64,000 bases of DNA from JBAYSY01 sp041675885. Lineage in GTDB: Bacteria > Pseudomonadota > Alphaproteobacteria > Rhodobacterales > Rhodobacteraceae. Location: assembly GCA_041675885.1 (NCBI GenBank), contig JBAYSY010000007.1:12720-76719 (forward strand). Direction: 5' to 3'. Position numbers and translations under genes: made by a program. Below are positions 51,466-59,607 of this stretch, one piece after another. How positions within the stretch are numbered: position 1 is the stretch's first letter; every line of letters begins with the position of its first letter. The notes beneath the pieces were generated by a model that searched no databases, was not told the origin of the DNA, and was given only the letters and a program-made list of their open reading frames with translations.

Positions 51466-51482
51466 TCTGGAATGATTCCAGA
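51466..51482. promoter_or_regulatory. 17-bp palindrome TCTGGAATGATTCCAGA (Irr/ICE-like)
   Basis: Perfect dyad of two 8-base arms around one G, 55 bases before the receptor start. Ten of 14 defined positions agree with the iron control element TTTAGAANNNTTCTAAA bound by Irr in alphaproteobacteria. Location before a siderophore receptor supports an iron-responsive operator. Confidence 0.55.
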
Positions 51483-51537
51483 AACTTCAGGACTTGACCC
51501 CGGACACGCACAGATAATAGAGGGTTTTTGTCGGGAA

Positions 51538-53682
51538 ATGAAAGTCGATGGTCAAAAAATGATGAACCTACCCTTGCATGCGGGAAAAACCGCCGCCCGC
51601 AAACGCCCGGGCTTGCTCAACGCAAGTGCCGCCGTTGCGCTTGCAACCAGTTTTCCGGCGGGCGCCTGGGCGCAGGACAATGCCGTGGACCTTGGCACAC
51701 TGGTCGTTACCGCCGCCGGTTTCGAACAGGCGGTAAGCGAAGCGCCGGCCTCGATCTCGGTCATCACCAGCGAGGAACTGAAAAGCGGCAGCTACACCAA
51801 CCTTGCCGATGCCTTGCGTGAGGTGCAGGGCGTGTCCGTCACCGGCACCGGCAACGAGCGCGATATCCAGATTCGCGGCCTGCCCGGCGCATATACGCTG
51901 ATTCTGGTCGATGGCCGCCGCCAGTCCACCCGCGAATCACGCACCAATGGCAATGCCGGCTACGAACAGAGCTTCCTGCCGCCGCTTGAGCAGATCGAAC
52001 GGATCGAGGTGGTGCGCGGGCCGATGTCGTCGCTTTACGGCTCGGACGCGATGGGCGGGGTCATCAACGTCATCACCCGCCCGGTGGGCGATCGGTGGAG
52101 GGGCTCGGTCTCGGCCGAAACCACGTTGCAGCAACATGGCGACCAGGGCGACGGGCGGCAACTGTCGTTCTCGCTCGGGGGGCCGGTGATCGCCGAGCGG
52201 CTGGGCTTGCAGCTTTGGGGGCGCATCCATAACCGCGACGAGGATACGCGCACCGATGCGGCGGGCGCGGTGGTCGATGGGCTCAATGGCGCGCGCAACC
52301 GCGACATCGGCGCGCGGTTGACCTTCACGCCCACGGAGGGGCACGAATTCCGCCTTGAAGGCGGCTCGCAGCGGTTGCGGGCGGTCTCGAATCACAACAC
52401 CTCGGCGCTTTGGAGCCAGCAGATACGGCGGCGTGACCATGACCGCGATTATGTGTCGCTTGGCTATTCCGGCACCTTTGGCAGCACGCTTGCCGAACTG
52501 ACCCTGCAACGGGAGGAAGGGACGCGCACTGTCTATGCCGGCGATCCGCTGGTGGCGAACGTGCGTGTGCCGCGCGTGGTCAACACCGTGCTCGACGGCC
52601 GCATCACCATGCCCTGGACCTTCGCGGGCCAGCAGACGCTGGTGACGGGCTTCCAGTACACCGATGTCGCGGTCAACGACATCGGCCATGGCACCGATCC
52701 GCAGGATATCGGCATCCACCAATGGGCTGCCTATGCCGAGAACGAATGGCGGATCGATGATGCCTTCTCGGTCACCGGGGGACTGCGCTACGATCATCAT
52801 TCGATTTATGGCGGCCATGTCAGCCCGCGTCTCTATGGCGTATGGCGATATTCCGATTCGCTGACCTTCAAGGGCGGCATATCCACGGGCTTCCGCACGC
52901 CCGATGTCCGTCAGATTGCGCCGGGTTATTACATGCCCACGCAGCAGAACGCCGGGCTGATTGCCCCGAACCCCGGACTTCAGCCCGAACGCAGCACGAA
53001 TATCGAGCTTGGCATGGTCTATGAGGGGGCGCGGTTCTCGGCCAGCGCCACGGCCTTCCACACCCGTTTCAGCGACAAGATCTCGAACGCCGCCACCGGG
53101 CGCCTGATCAACCCCGACACCGGCAATGTCATCGACCCACTGGGCGGGGCCGGATGCAACGCGGCGGCGCTGGGGCCGTATCCGGGCCACTACTGCCTGT
53201 GGCAGAACTTCAACATCGACAACGCCGTGATCCGGGGGATCGAGCTTTCGGGCGACTGGCGGGCGACGGATACGCTGAACCTGCGTGCCAGCTACGCCCT
53301 GACCGACAGCGAGCAGCGTTCGGGCAACTTCGCGGGCTTCCCGCTGCAACGCACGCCGCGCCACCGCGCCACGCTGCGCGCCGACTGGCAGGCGCCGGTC
53401 GATGGCCTCGATTTCTGGGGCTCTGTGACCTACCACGGTTCCGAGATCAACTCCGGTGCGCGGATCGGCACCACGGGCAAACCCGTCACGATCAACGGCG
53501 TGGAGGGTCGGCGCTACGACCCCTATACGACCGTGGATATCGGCACGACCTATGCGGTGAACGACCGGGTGTCGATCGCGGCGGCGGTCTACAACCTGTT
53601 CGACACCGCGCCGACTGTCGATGAGGTAAACACCGTGATCGAGGGCCGCCGCCTCTGGCTCAGCATCACCTCAACATTCTGA
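51538..53682 (+). CDS. TonB-dependent siderophore receptor (FepA/IrgA type), 714 aa
   Basis: Outer-membrane ferric-siderophore channel. An extended signal sequence to about residue 46 (ending FPAGAWAQ); TonB-box-like DLGTLVVTAAG follows. Plug domain about 60-165 with ISVITSEELKSGSYTNLADAL, RDIQIRGLPGAYTLILVDGRR and VRGPMSSLYGSDAMGGVINVITR; then a 22-strand barrel to the terminal aromatic STF. Start at 51538 is the first ATG giving a signal peptide; Met codons 7-8 residues later are alternatives. Seventeen bases before the binding-protein gene, so it leads the siderophore-uptake operon. The ligand is probably a catecholate-type siderophore by family only. Confidence 0.9.
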   Translation: MKVDGQKMMNLPLHAGKTAARKRPGLLNASAAVALATSFPAGAWAQDNAVDLGTLVVTAAGFEQAVSEAPASISVITSEELKSGSYTNLADALREVQGVSVTGTGNERDIQIRGLPGAYTLILVDGRRQSTRESRTNGNAGYEQSFLPPLEQIERIEVVRGPMSSLYGSDAMGGVINVITRPVGDRWRGSVSAETTLQQHGDQGDGRQLSFSLGGPVIAERLGLQLWGRIHNRDEDTRTDAAGAVVDGLNGARNRDIGARLTFTPTEGHEFRLEGGSQRLRAVSNHNTSALWSQQIRRRDHDRDYVSLGYSGTFGSTLAELTLQREEGTRTVYAGDPLVANVRVPRVVNTVLDGRITMPWTFAGQQTLVTGFQYTDVAVNDIGHGTDPQDIGIHQWAAYAENEWRIDDAFSVTGGLRYDHHSIYGGHVSPRLYGVWRYSDSLTFKGGISTGFRTPDVRQIAPGYYMPTQQNAGLIAPNPGLQPERSTNIELGMVYEGARFSASATAFHTRFSDKISNAATGRLINPDTGNVIDPLGGAGCNAAALGPYPGHYCLWQNFNIDNAVIRGIELSGDWRATDTLNLRASYALTDSEQRSGNFAGFPLQRTPRHRATLRADWQAPVDGLDFWGSVTYHGSEINSGARIGTTGKPVTINGVEGRRYDPYTTVDIGTTYAVNDRVSIAAAVYNLFDTAPTVDEVNTVIEGRRLWLSITSTF

Positions 53683-53698
53683 AAGACCTGGGATTATC

Positions 53699-54589
53699 AT
53701 GTTTCACAACATTGTCCTTGCGGGGCTGATGGCCCTTGCGGCCGCACTTCCTGCCACGGCTGAAACCATCCGCCACGCGCAGGGCGAGATCGAGATCCCC
53801 GACGTGCCGCAACAGGTGCTGGTCTATGATCTGGCCTCGCTCGACAATCTCGATGCGCTTGGCGTTCCGGTGGCCGGGGCGCCGGGCGGGCTGGCGATGC
53901 CCGGGCATCTGCAAGGCTATGCCGCCGCCATCGGCACGGTGTTCGAGCCGGATATGGAGGCAGTCGCCGCCATGGCCCCCGACCTGATCGTGGTGGGCGG
54001 GCGTTCCGGGCCGAAACACGCCGACCTTTCGCGTATCGCACCCACCATCGACCTGACCCTGCCGCGACAGGACTATATCGCGGGGCTGCGCGACAACCTC
54101 ATCACGCTGGGCCGCATCTTCGGGCGCGAGGACGCGGCGGCCGAACAGATCGCCGCGCTGGATGCCGATATCGCCGCGCTCAACGCGCAGGCGGCCGATG
54201 CCGGGCGGGTGCTGGTGGTGCTGACCACCGGCGGACGGATGAGCACGCATGGCCCCGGCTCGCGCTTCGGGGTGATGTTCGACGAGATGGGCTTCACCCC
54301 GGCGGTGACGGGAACCGACACCGGCACACATGGCCAGGCGATCTCGCACGAGTTCATCATGGAAACCAACCCCGACTGGCTGTTCGTGGTGGACCGTGAC
54401 GCCGCGATCGGACGCGAAGGCCAGTCGGCGCAGCAGTTCCTCGACAACCCTCTGGTGCGCAGCACGACCGCATGGGAGCGCGGGCAGGTCGTCTATCTGG
54501 ACCCGATGGCCTGGTATCTGGTGGGCGGCGGCGTGCAGGCCCTGCGCACAGGAATCGCGCAACTGGGCGCGGCGCTGGCGGGCGACTGA
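53699..54589 (+). CDS. Ferric-siderophore ABC transporter substrate-binding protein (FatB/FecB-like), 296 aa
   Basis: Signal peptide MFHNIVLAGLMALAAALPATA. Class III binding fold: VLVYDLASLDNLDALGVPVAG, DLIVVGGRSGPKH, then the long rigid helix and LFVVDRDAAIG. Resembles FatB/YclQ/CeuE-type proteins that bind catecholate siderophores in the periplasm. Followed by a perfect hairpin and then two permeases, an ATPase and a siderophore-interacting protein. Confidence 0.88.
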   Translation: MFHNIVLAGLMALAAALPATAETIRHAQGEIEIPDVPQQVLVYDLASLDNLDALGVPVAGAPGGLAMPGHLQGYAAAIGTVFEPDMEAVAAMAPDLIVVGGRSGPKHADLSRIAPTIDLTLPRQDYIAGLRDNLITLGRIFGREDAAAEQIAALDADIAALNAQAADAGRVLVVLTTGGRMSTHGPGSRFGVMFDEMGFTPAVTGTDTGTHGQAISHEFIMETNPDWLFVVDRDAAIGREGQSAQQFLDNPLVRSTTAWERGQVVYLDPMAWYLVGGGVQALRTGIAQLGAALAGD

Positions 54590-54616
54590 AGCCGCACCGG
54601 CACGCACAGAAAAGGG

Positions 54617-54641
54617 AACCGGCCCCGCCGACGGGCCGGTT
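54617..54641 (+). promoter_or_regulatory. Perfect intercistronic hairpin after the siderophore-binding-protein gene
   Basis: AACCGGCCC (54617-54625), loop CGCCGAC, GGGCCGGTT (54633-54641): 9-bp stem in the 70-base gap before the first permease. Third example of a hairpin directly behind a binding-protein gene here. Confidence 0.65.
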
Positions 54642-54659
54642 CATCGATGGGAGCCTGAA

Positions 54660-55652
54660 TTGCCACCATTCCAAACCGAGACCACCGCCCGCGCGTTCCT
54701 GTGGGCCGGGCTGGCACTGATCGTGCTTCTGGCGATCACCAGCCTCTTTGTCGGCGTCAGCCCCCTCTCGCCTGCCGCGCTCTGGCACGAGGGGATGTCG
54801 GGCCGTTCGGCACAGGTTCTGTTCACCTCCCGCCTGCCGCGCACGCTGGCGTTGATGCTGGCGGGGGCGGGAATGGCGATGGCGGGGCTGGTGATGCAGA
54901 CCCTGGTGCGCAACCGCTTCGTCGAACCCTCGACCGTCGGCACCACCGAGGCGGCGGGGCTGGGCATCCTGCTGGTGATGCTGTTGGCACCCGACCTGCC
55001 GGTGATCGTAAGGATGCTGGTGGCGGCGGCTTTCGGGCTGGCGGGAACGGCGCTTTTTCTGGCGCTGCTGCGCGCGGTGCCGCTGCGCTCCACGCTGATG
55101 GTGCCGCTGATCGGCATCCTTTTAAGCGGCGTCATCGGCGCGGTTTCGACCTTCATCGCCTATCGCCACGATTTCCTGCAAAGCCTGAGCGCCTGGATGC
55201 AGGGCGACTTTTCCATTGTCCTGCTGGGGCGTTATGAAATGCTCTGGCTGGCTGTGGTGATGCTGGCCGCGCTTTATGTCGCCGCCGACCGCTTCACCGT
55301 GGCGGGGCTGGGCAAGGAGGTGGCGACCGGCCTTGGCCTGAACCATCGCGGCATCCTCTGGCTGGGCCTGACGCTGGTGGCGCTGATCTCGGCGGCGGTG
55401 GTGGCGACGGTGGGGAACATCCCGTTCCTGGGGCTGGTGGTGCCCAATATCGTCAGCCTGATGGTCGGCGACAACACCCGCCGGGCACTTCCGCTGGTGG
55501 TGATCGGCGGGGCGGGGATGGTGCTGGCCTGCGATATCGTCGGGCGGCTGGTGATCCGGCCGTATGAGCTGCCCATCGGCACCACGATGGGGGTGATCGG
55601 CAGCGCGGTGTTCCTGTATCTGCTGCTGCGGGGCCGCAGCCGTGTCGCCTGA
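54660..55652 (+). CDS. Iron-siderophore ABC permease, FecCD/FatD-like (first), 330 aa
   Basis: BtuC-fold permease with about nine to ten helices: SRLPRTLALMLAGAGMAMAGLVMQTL and FLGLVVPNIVSLMVGDN are the FecCD signatures. There is no ATG at the right place; TTG at 54660 with GGGAG nine bases upstream gives a start (LPPFQTETTARAF) just before the first helix. The weak TTG start and the preceding hairpin should both keep permease levels below those of the binding protein. Confidence 0.87.
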   Translation: MPPFQTETTARAFLWAGLALIVLLAITSLFVGVSPLSPAALWHEGMSGRSAQVLFTSRLPRTLALMLAGAGMAMAGLVMQTLVRNRFVEPSTVGTTEAAGLGILLVMLLAPDLPVIVRMLVAAAFGLAGTALFLALLRAVPLRSTLMVPLIGILLSGVIGAVSTFIAYRHDFLQSLSAWMQGDFSIVLLGRYEMLWLAVVMLAALYVAADRFTVAGLGKEVATGLGLNHRGILWLGLTLVALISAAVVATVGNIPFLGLVVPNIVSLMVGDNTRRALPLVVIGGAGMVLACDIVGRLVIRPYELPIGTTMGVIGSAVFLYLLLRGRSRVA

Positions 55653-56610
55653 GGCCCGCGCCCGCGCCATCACCGGCCGCTTCGCACTTCTGGGCGTGCT
55701 GGCCGTGCTGGCCGTTGCCGGTTTCATGCTTCTGGGCCTGCGCGGCAACTGGGGCTTCGTACTGTCGATCCGGACCGGCAAGCTGGCGGGGCTGGTGCTG
55801 GTGGCGGTGGCGGTCGGATCGGCGACGGTGGTGTTCCAGACCCTGACCAGCAACCGGATTCTCACCCCCTCGATCATGGGGTTCGATGCGCTTTATATCC
55901 TGCTGCAAACCGTGTTGGTCTTCAGCCTCGGCGCGATGCAGACAACCGCGCTTGATGCGCGGGCGATGTTTCTGGCCGAAACGGCGATGCTGCTGGCCTT
56001 CGGCGGGCTGCTTTATCACTGGCTTTTCGGTGCCACGGCGCGCAGCCTGCATCTGCTGCTTCTGGCGGGGATCGTGCTGGGCGTGTTCTTCCGCTCCATC
56101 TCGGGGCTGTTGCAACGGATCATGGACCCGGGCGAGTTTCTGGTGCTGCAAGACCGGATGTTCGCCAGTTTCAACACCGTCAATCACGAACTGCTGGCGC
56201 TGGCCGCGCTGATCGTCGGGGCGGTGCTGGTGGCGTTCTGGCGCATGCGCCGGGTGCTTGACGTGCTGGCGCTGGGCCGCGAGGCCGCCATCGGGCTGGG
56301 CGTGGCACATGCGCGGATGGTGGCGCTGGCGCTGGGGCTGGTCACGGTGCTGGTGGCGGTGTCCACGGCGCTGGTGGGACCGATCAGCTTTTTCGGGCTT
56401 CTGGTCGCCAATCTGGCCTATCTGATGTTTCCCACCGCCCGCCATGCCGTCCTTGTGCCCGCCGCCTCGCTTCTGGGGGTGGTGGCGCTGGTGGGCGGAC
56501 AGACCATTCTGGAGCGCGTGCTGAGCCATGACACCGCGCTTTCGGTGGTGGTCGAATTCATTGGCGGAATTGTCTTTATCCTGCTGGTCATGCGTGGAGG
56601 CGCCCGATGA
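55642..56610 (+). CDS. Iron-siderophore ABC permease, FecCD/FatC-like (second), 322 aa
   Basis: Partner permease. GTG start at 55642 overlaps the first permease by 11 bases. VVFQTLTSNRILTPSIMGFDALYIL and VGPISFFGLLVANLAYLMF are typical of the FatC/YclO branch. ATGA overlap with the ATPase gene. Confidence 0.88.
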   Translation: MSPEARARAITGRFALLGVLAVLAVAGFMLLGLRGNWGFVLSIRTGKLAGLVLVAVAVGSATVVFQTLTSNRILTPSIMGFDALYILLQTVLVFSLGAMQTTALDARAMFLAETAMLLAFGGLLYHWLFGATARSLHLLLLAGIVLGVFFRSISGLLQRIMDPGEFLVLQDRMFASFNTVNHELLALAALIVGAVLVAFWRMRRVLDVLALGREAAIGLGVAHARMVALALGLVTVLVAVSTALVGPISFFGLLVANLAYLMFPTARHAVLVPAASLLGVVALVGGQTILERVLSHDTALSVVVEFIGGIVFILLVMRGGAR

Positions 56611-57359
56611 TCGAGGTTGACGGGATCTCATTGTCCTATGACGGCACGCCCGTCCTGCGCGAGGTCGCGCTGCGCCTGCCCAAGGGCGGGGTCACGGCGA
56701 TCATCGGGCCGAACGGGGCGGGGAAATCGACGCTTCTGTCGATCATCGGGCGGATCCTGCGCGCCGATGCCGGGCGCGTCACGCTTGACGGGATGGACCT
56801 TGCGCAGGCGCCGGGGCGCGAGGTGGCACGTCGGCTGGCCGTGCTGCGCCAGGACAACCACACAAGCGCCCGGCTGACGGTGCGCGATCTGGTCGGCTTC
56901 GGACGCTACCCCCATTCACGCGGGCGATTGTGTGCCGAGGATCTGGCCCAGATCGACCGCGCCCTGGAATATCTGGGCCTGAGCGATCTGGCCGACCGCT
57001 TTCTGGACCAGCTTTCCGGCGGCCAGCGCCAGCGCGCGCATATCGCCATGATCCTGGCGCAGGACACCGATTATATCCTGCTCGACGAGCCGCTGAACAA
57101 TCTCGATATCCGGCACGCGGTCGGCATCATGACGCTGATCCGGCGCGCGGCGGCCGAGCTGGGCAAGACCATCGCGGTGGTGATGCATGACATCAACATC
57201 GCCGCCGCCTGCTGCGAGCGGATCGTGGTGATGAAAGAGGGGCAGGTCATCGCCCACGATACCCCGGCCGAGATCATGAAGGCGGAGTTTCTGAGCGAGG
57301 TCTACGAGACCCCGATCGAGGTGGTGGCCGTGAAAGACCGGCTGCTGGCCCTTTACTGA
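56607..57359 (+). CDS. Iron-siderophore ABC ATP-binding protein (FepC/FatE-like), 250 aa
   Basis: Walker A GPNGAGKSTLLS, Q-loop LRQDNHTSARLTVRDLVGFGRYPHS, signature QLSGGQRQRAHIAM, Walker B YILLDEPLNNLD and switch VVMHDINIAAAC are complete. The GRYPHSxG segment is typical of iron-chelate importers. Energises the two FecCD permeases. Confidence 0.92.
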   Translation: MIEVDGISLSYDGTPVLREVALRLPKGGVTAIIGPNGAGKSTLLSIIGRILRADAGRVTLDGMDLAQAPGREVARRLAVLRQDNHTSARLTVRDLVGFGRYPHSRGRLCAEDLAQIDRALEYLGLSDLADRFLDQLSGGQRQRAHIAMILAQDTDYILLDEPLNNLDIRHAVGIMTLIRRAAAELGKTIAVVMHDINIAAACCERIVVMKEGQVIAHDTPAEIMKAEFLSEVYETPIEVVAVKDRLLALY

Positions 57360-57368
57360 GGAATGGAC

Positions 57369-58106
57369 ATGGAACAGATCATAACCCGCCACCGCCACGA
57401 CCTGAAACGCCGGGAACTGACCGTGACGCGGGCCTTCCACCTGACGCCGCTGATGATCCGCATCGTGCTGGAGGGCGAGGACATGGCGGATTTCATCAGC
57501 CTCGCTCCCGATGACCATGTGAAACTGATCTTTCCCTCGGACACCGATACGCCCTTGATGCGCGAATACACGCCCCGCGCCTTTGACGACCGCAGCCTGA
57601 CGCTGGATTTCGCCCTGCACGATGCGGGCCCCGCGACCGGATGGGCGCGCAATGCCCGGCCGGGCGATGTGCTGACGGTGGCCGGGCCGCGCGGCTCGGC
57701 GGTGGTGACGGCGGCGTTCGACTGGTGGCTGCTCATCGGTGACGAAACCGCGCTGCCCGCCATCGGACGCTGGGCCGGGGAACTGCCCCGGGACACGCGG
57801 CTGATCACCCTGGGTGCCGTCACCGACACCGGAGAGCGGCAGGCTTTCGCCACGGAGGCCCCGTATGATGCGCATTGGTGCCACCGCCCCGCTGCGCAGG
57901 CCGCCGACCCCGCGCCGCTGGTCGCCGCCGCGCGGGCGCTGGACCTGCCCGAGGGGCGCGGCTTCATCTGGATCGCCGCCGAAGCCCGCGTCGCGCGCAG
58001 CCTGCGCGACCATTTCCTTGCGCAGGGCCATCCCCGGCACTGGATGAAGGCGGCCGGCTATTGGACGCAGGGCATCGCCGACGGTTCTGACAAGACGCTC
58101 GACTGA
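57369..58106 (+). CDS. Siderophore-interacting protein (ViuB-like ferric-chelate reductase), 245 aa
   Basis: Cytosolic flavin reductase releasing iron from the imported chelate. FAD-binding barrel with REYTPRAFD (the RxYTxR motif), then WLLIGDETALPAIGRWAGELP and the C-terminal GYWTQG. The ATG at 57369 sits 6 bases after GAGGA; the ATG at 57363 is too close to that site. Last gene of the siderophore operon. Confidence 0.9.
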   Translation: MEQIITRHRHDLKRRELTVTRAFHLTPLMIRIVLEGEDMADFISLAPDDHVKLIFPSDTDTPLMREYTPRAFDDRSLTLDFALHDAGPATGWARNARPGDVLTVAGPRGSAVVTAAFDWWLLIGDETALPAIGRWAGELPRDTRLITLGAVTDTGERQAFATEAPYDAHWCHRPAAQAADPAPLVAAARALDLPEGRGFIWIAAEARVARSLRDHFLAQGHPRHWMKAAGYWTQGIADGSDKTLD

Positions 58107-58121
58107 AGCGGCAAGACGATC

Positions 58122-58300
58122 CTGACTGAAGCCGATGAAGCGATGGTGGTGGCGGCATTCCGGCGCCATACGCTGCTGCCGCCCGATGATTGCCTCATGC
58201 GCTTCAAGCTTCGATCCCGCACCCGGCCCGATCAGCGCCTCATCGCTGCCTGCGGGGCCATGGCATATCGCGTCTGATGGCATCCCGGGGTGCCTCTGCC
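58122..58300 (+). pseudogene. Frameshifted remnant of an IS481-type transposase N-terminus
   Basis: In one frame from 58122 the translation reads LTEADEAMVVAAFRRHTLLP then PDDCL; from about 58195 the match continues in another frame as HALQASIPHPARSAPHRCLR then GHGISRL. Together they follow the well-known IS481 transposase segment (TLLPLDDCLYALQ...HRCLQRHGISRL). About 60 codons survive, with one frameshift and no catalytic DDE part. No terminal inverted repeats or target duplications seen. It begins directly after the siderophore operon. Confidence 0.75.
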
Positions 58301-58325
58301 GCATGCGACGGTGGGCGCGATTGTA

Positions 58326-58378
58326 CACCTGTCAAGGGTTTTCAGGTGGTTGACAGTATTGAAAGTTGCTACTTTGAT
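58326..58378 (+). promoter_or_regulatory. Strong sigma70-type promoter with upstream dyad, polyamine-type ABC operon
   Basis: TTGACA (58350-58355), 17-base spacer, TTTGAT (58373-58378). Directly upstream is an inverted repeat CACCTG (58326-58331) / CAGGTG (58343-58348) with an 11-base spacer, a candidate operator next to the -35. The binding-protein gene starts 130 bases after the -10; the leader between has GGGGGGAAAT before the ATG. Confidence 0.6.
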
Positions 58379-58507
58379 ATGCGTCCGAACCTGGACGAAC
58401 GAGCCTTGCGCACCGATGGCGTCGCGACCGCGGAGGGGATGCGATGTCGGCGGGATCCGCAAGGAAGGCAAATACGCGCGGACAACCGCGCTCAAGGGGG
58501 GAAATAC

Positions 58508-59551
58508 ATGTCTAGACTGGCTCTGGCAGGTGCTGCGCTGATCGGCAACGCGCTGCTTGTTACATCGGCATCCGCGGATTCGCTGACCATCGTCGGTTGG
58601 GGGGGAACGTCGCAGGAAGCGCAGCGCATAATCTATTTCCAGCCGTTCGCCGAAGAGCGGGGGGTGAGCATCACCGAGGACGAGTTCGTCGGCGGCGTCG
58701 GCATCCTGCGCACCCAGGTGGTCGGCGGCGCGCCCACATGGGATCTCGTACAGGTCGAGGACCACGAGCTGCAACTGGGCTGCGAGGAAGGGCTGTTCGT
58801 TCCGATCGACTACGACCAGCTCGACTATGCGCCCGAGGAATTCATCCCCGGCGCCGCGACCGAATGCGGCGTCGGCGCCTATGTCTTCTCGATGCAGCTG
58901 GCCTACAACGCCGACCGGCTGGACAATCCGCCGGAAAGCTGGGCCGATTTCTGGGATACCGAGACCTGGCCCGGAACGCGCGCACTGCGGCGCGGCCCGC
59001 AATACAACCTCGAATTCGCGCTGATCGCCGATGGCGTGCCGGTGGACGAAATTTACGACGTTCTGGGCACGCCCGAGGGGCTGGAGCGCGCCTTCGCCAA
59101 GCTGGACGAGATCAAGGGCGACCTCATCTGGTGGGAAGCCGGTGCGCAGCCCCTTCAGATGATGGCCTCGAACGAGGTCGTCATGACCTCGGCCTACAAC
59201 GGCCGCATCTCCACCTCCAACCGGGAGGAAGGGACCAATTTCGTGGGCATATGGCCGGGAACCGGCTATGCGATCGACAGTTGGGTCATCCTCGAAGGCT
59301 CGCCGAATGTCGAGCTGGCGCATGAGTTCATCAGCTTCGCCAGCCACCCCGAACGCCAGGCGCGCTTCCCCGAGTTCATCGCCTATGGTCCCGCAATTGT
59401 CGCGGCCAATGACCATGTTCCCGCGGAGACCGCGCCGCTGCTGCCGACGACCCCGGTGAACATGGAAGTGTCCTTCCAGATGGATACGGCCTTCTGGGTC
59501 GAGAACATCGAAAGCCTGACCGAGCGTTTCGACCGCTGGGTGACCCGGTAA
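58508..59551 (+). CDS. Polyamine/spermidine-type ABC transporter substrate-binding protein, 347 aa
   Basis: Signal peptide MSRLALAGAALIGNALLVTSASA. Family 1 extracellular binding fold of the PotD kind: LTIVGWGGTSQEAQRIIYFQ, GAPTWDLVQVEDHELQLGCEEG, and later WPGTGYAIDSWVILEGSPN. Start ATG at 58508 with GGGGGGAAAT upstream. Ligand is probably a polyamine or other small cation or amino-acid-like compound; GABA and opine transporters share the family. First gene of an SBP-permease-permease-ATPase operon. Confidence 0.87.
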   Translation: MSRLALAGAALIGNALLVTSASADSLTIVGWGGTSQEAQRIIYFQPFAEERGVSITEDEFVGGVGILRTQVVGGAPTWDLVQVEDHELQLGCEEGLFVPIDYDQLDYAPEEFIPGAATECGVGAYVFSMQLAYNADRLDNPPESWADFWDTETWPGTRALRRGPQYNLEFALIADGVPVDEIYDVLGTPEGLERAFAKLDEIKGDLIWWEAGAQPLQMMASNEVVMTSAYNGRISTSNREEGTNFVGIWPGTGYAIDSWVILEGSPNVELAHEFISFASHPERQARFPEFIAYGPAIVAANDHVPAETAPLLPTTPVNMEVSFQMDTAFWVENIESLTERFDRWVTR

Positions 59552-59563
59552 GGCGACATGCGG

Positions 59564-59587
59564 CCGGCCCGTGACAGCACGGGCCGG
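59564..59587 (+). promoter_or_regulatory. Perfect intercistronic hairpin after the polyamine-binding-protein gene
   Basis: CCGGCCCGTG (59564-59573), loop ACAG, CACGGGCCGG (59578-59587): perfect 10-bp stem with a stable four-base loop, 12 bases after the binding-protein stop and 20 before the permease ATG. No T-run. Confidence 0.7.
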
Positions 59588-59607
59588 TCGTCACCCGGAA
59601 GGACTGC

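Larger units (their letters stand above)
51076..51537. other. 462-base divergent control region, TonB operon / TonB-dependent receptor
   Basis: No gene with a ribosome site seen. Contains three ordered sequence elements listed separately: an inverted repeat near the TonB-operon side, a TAGAAT direct repeat, and an Irr-like palindrome close to the receptor gene. A minus-strand TTGACA lies at 51200-51205, but the -10 at standard spacing is poor (TAGCGC). Confidence 0.6.

Noticed and set aside
58122..58300. Intact insertion sequence
   Set aside because: Only about 60 transposase codons remain, frameshifted, with no DDE region or terminal repeats.
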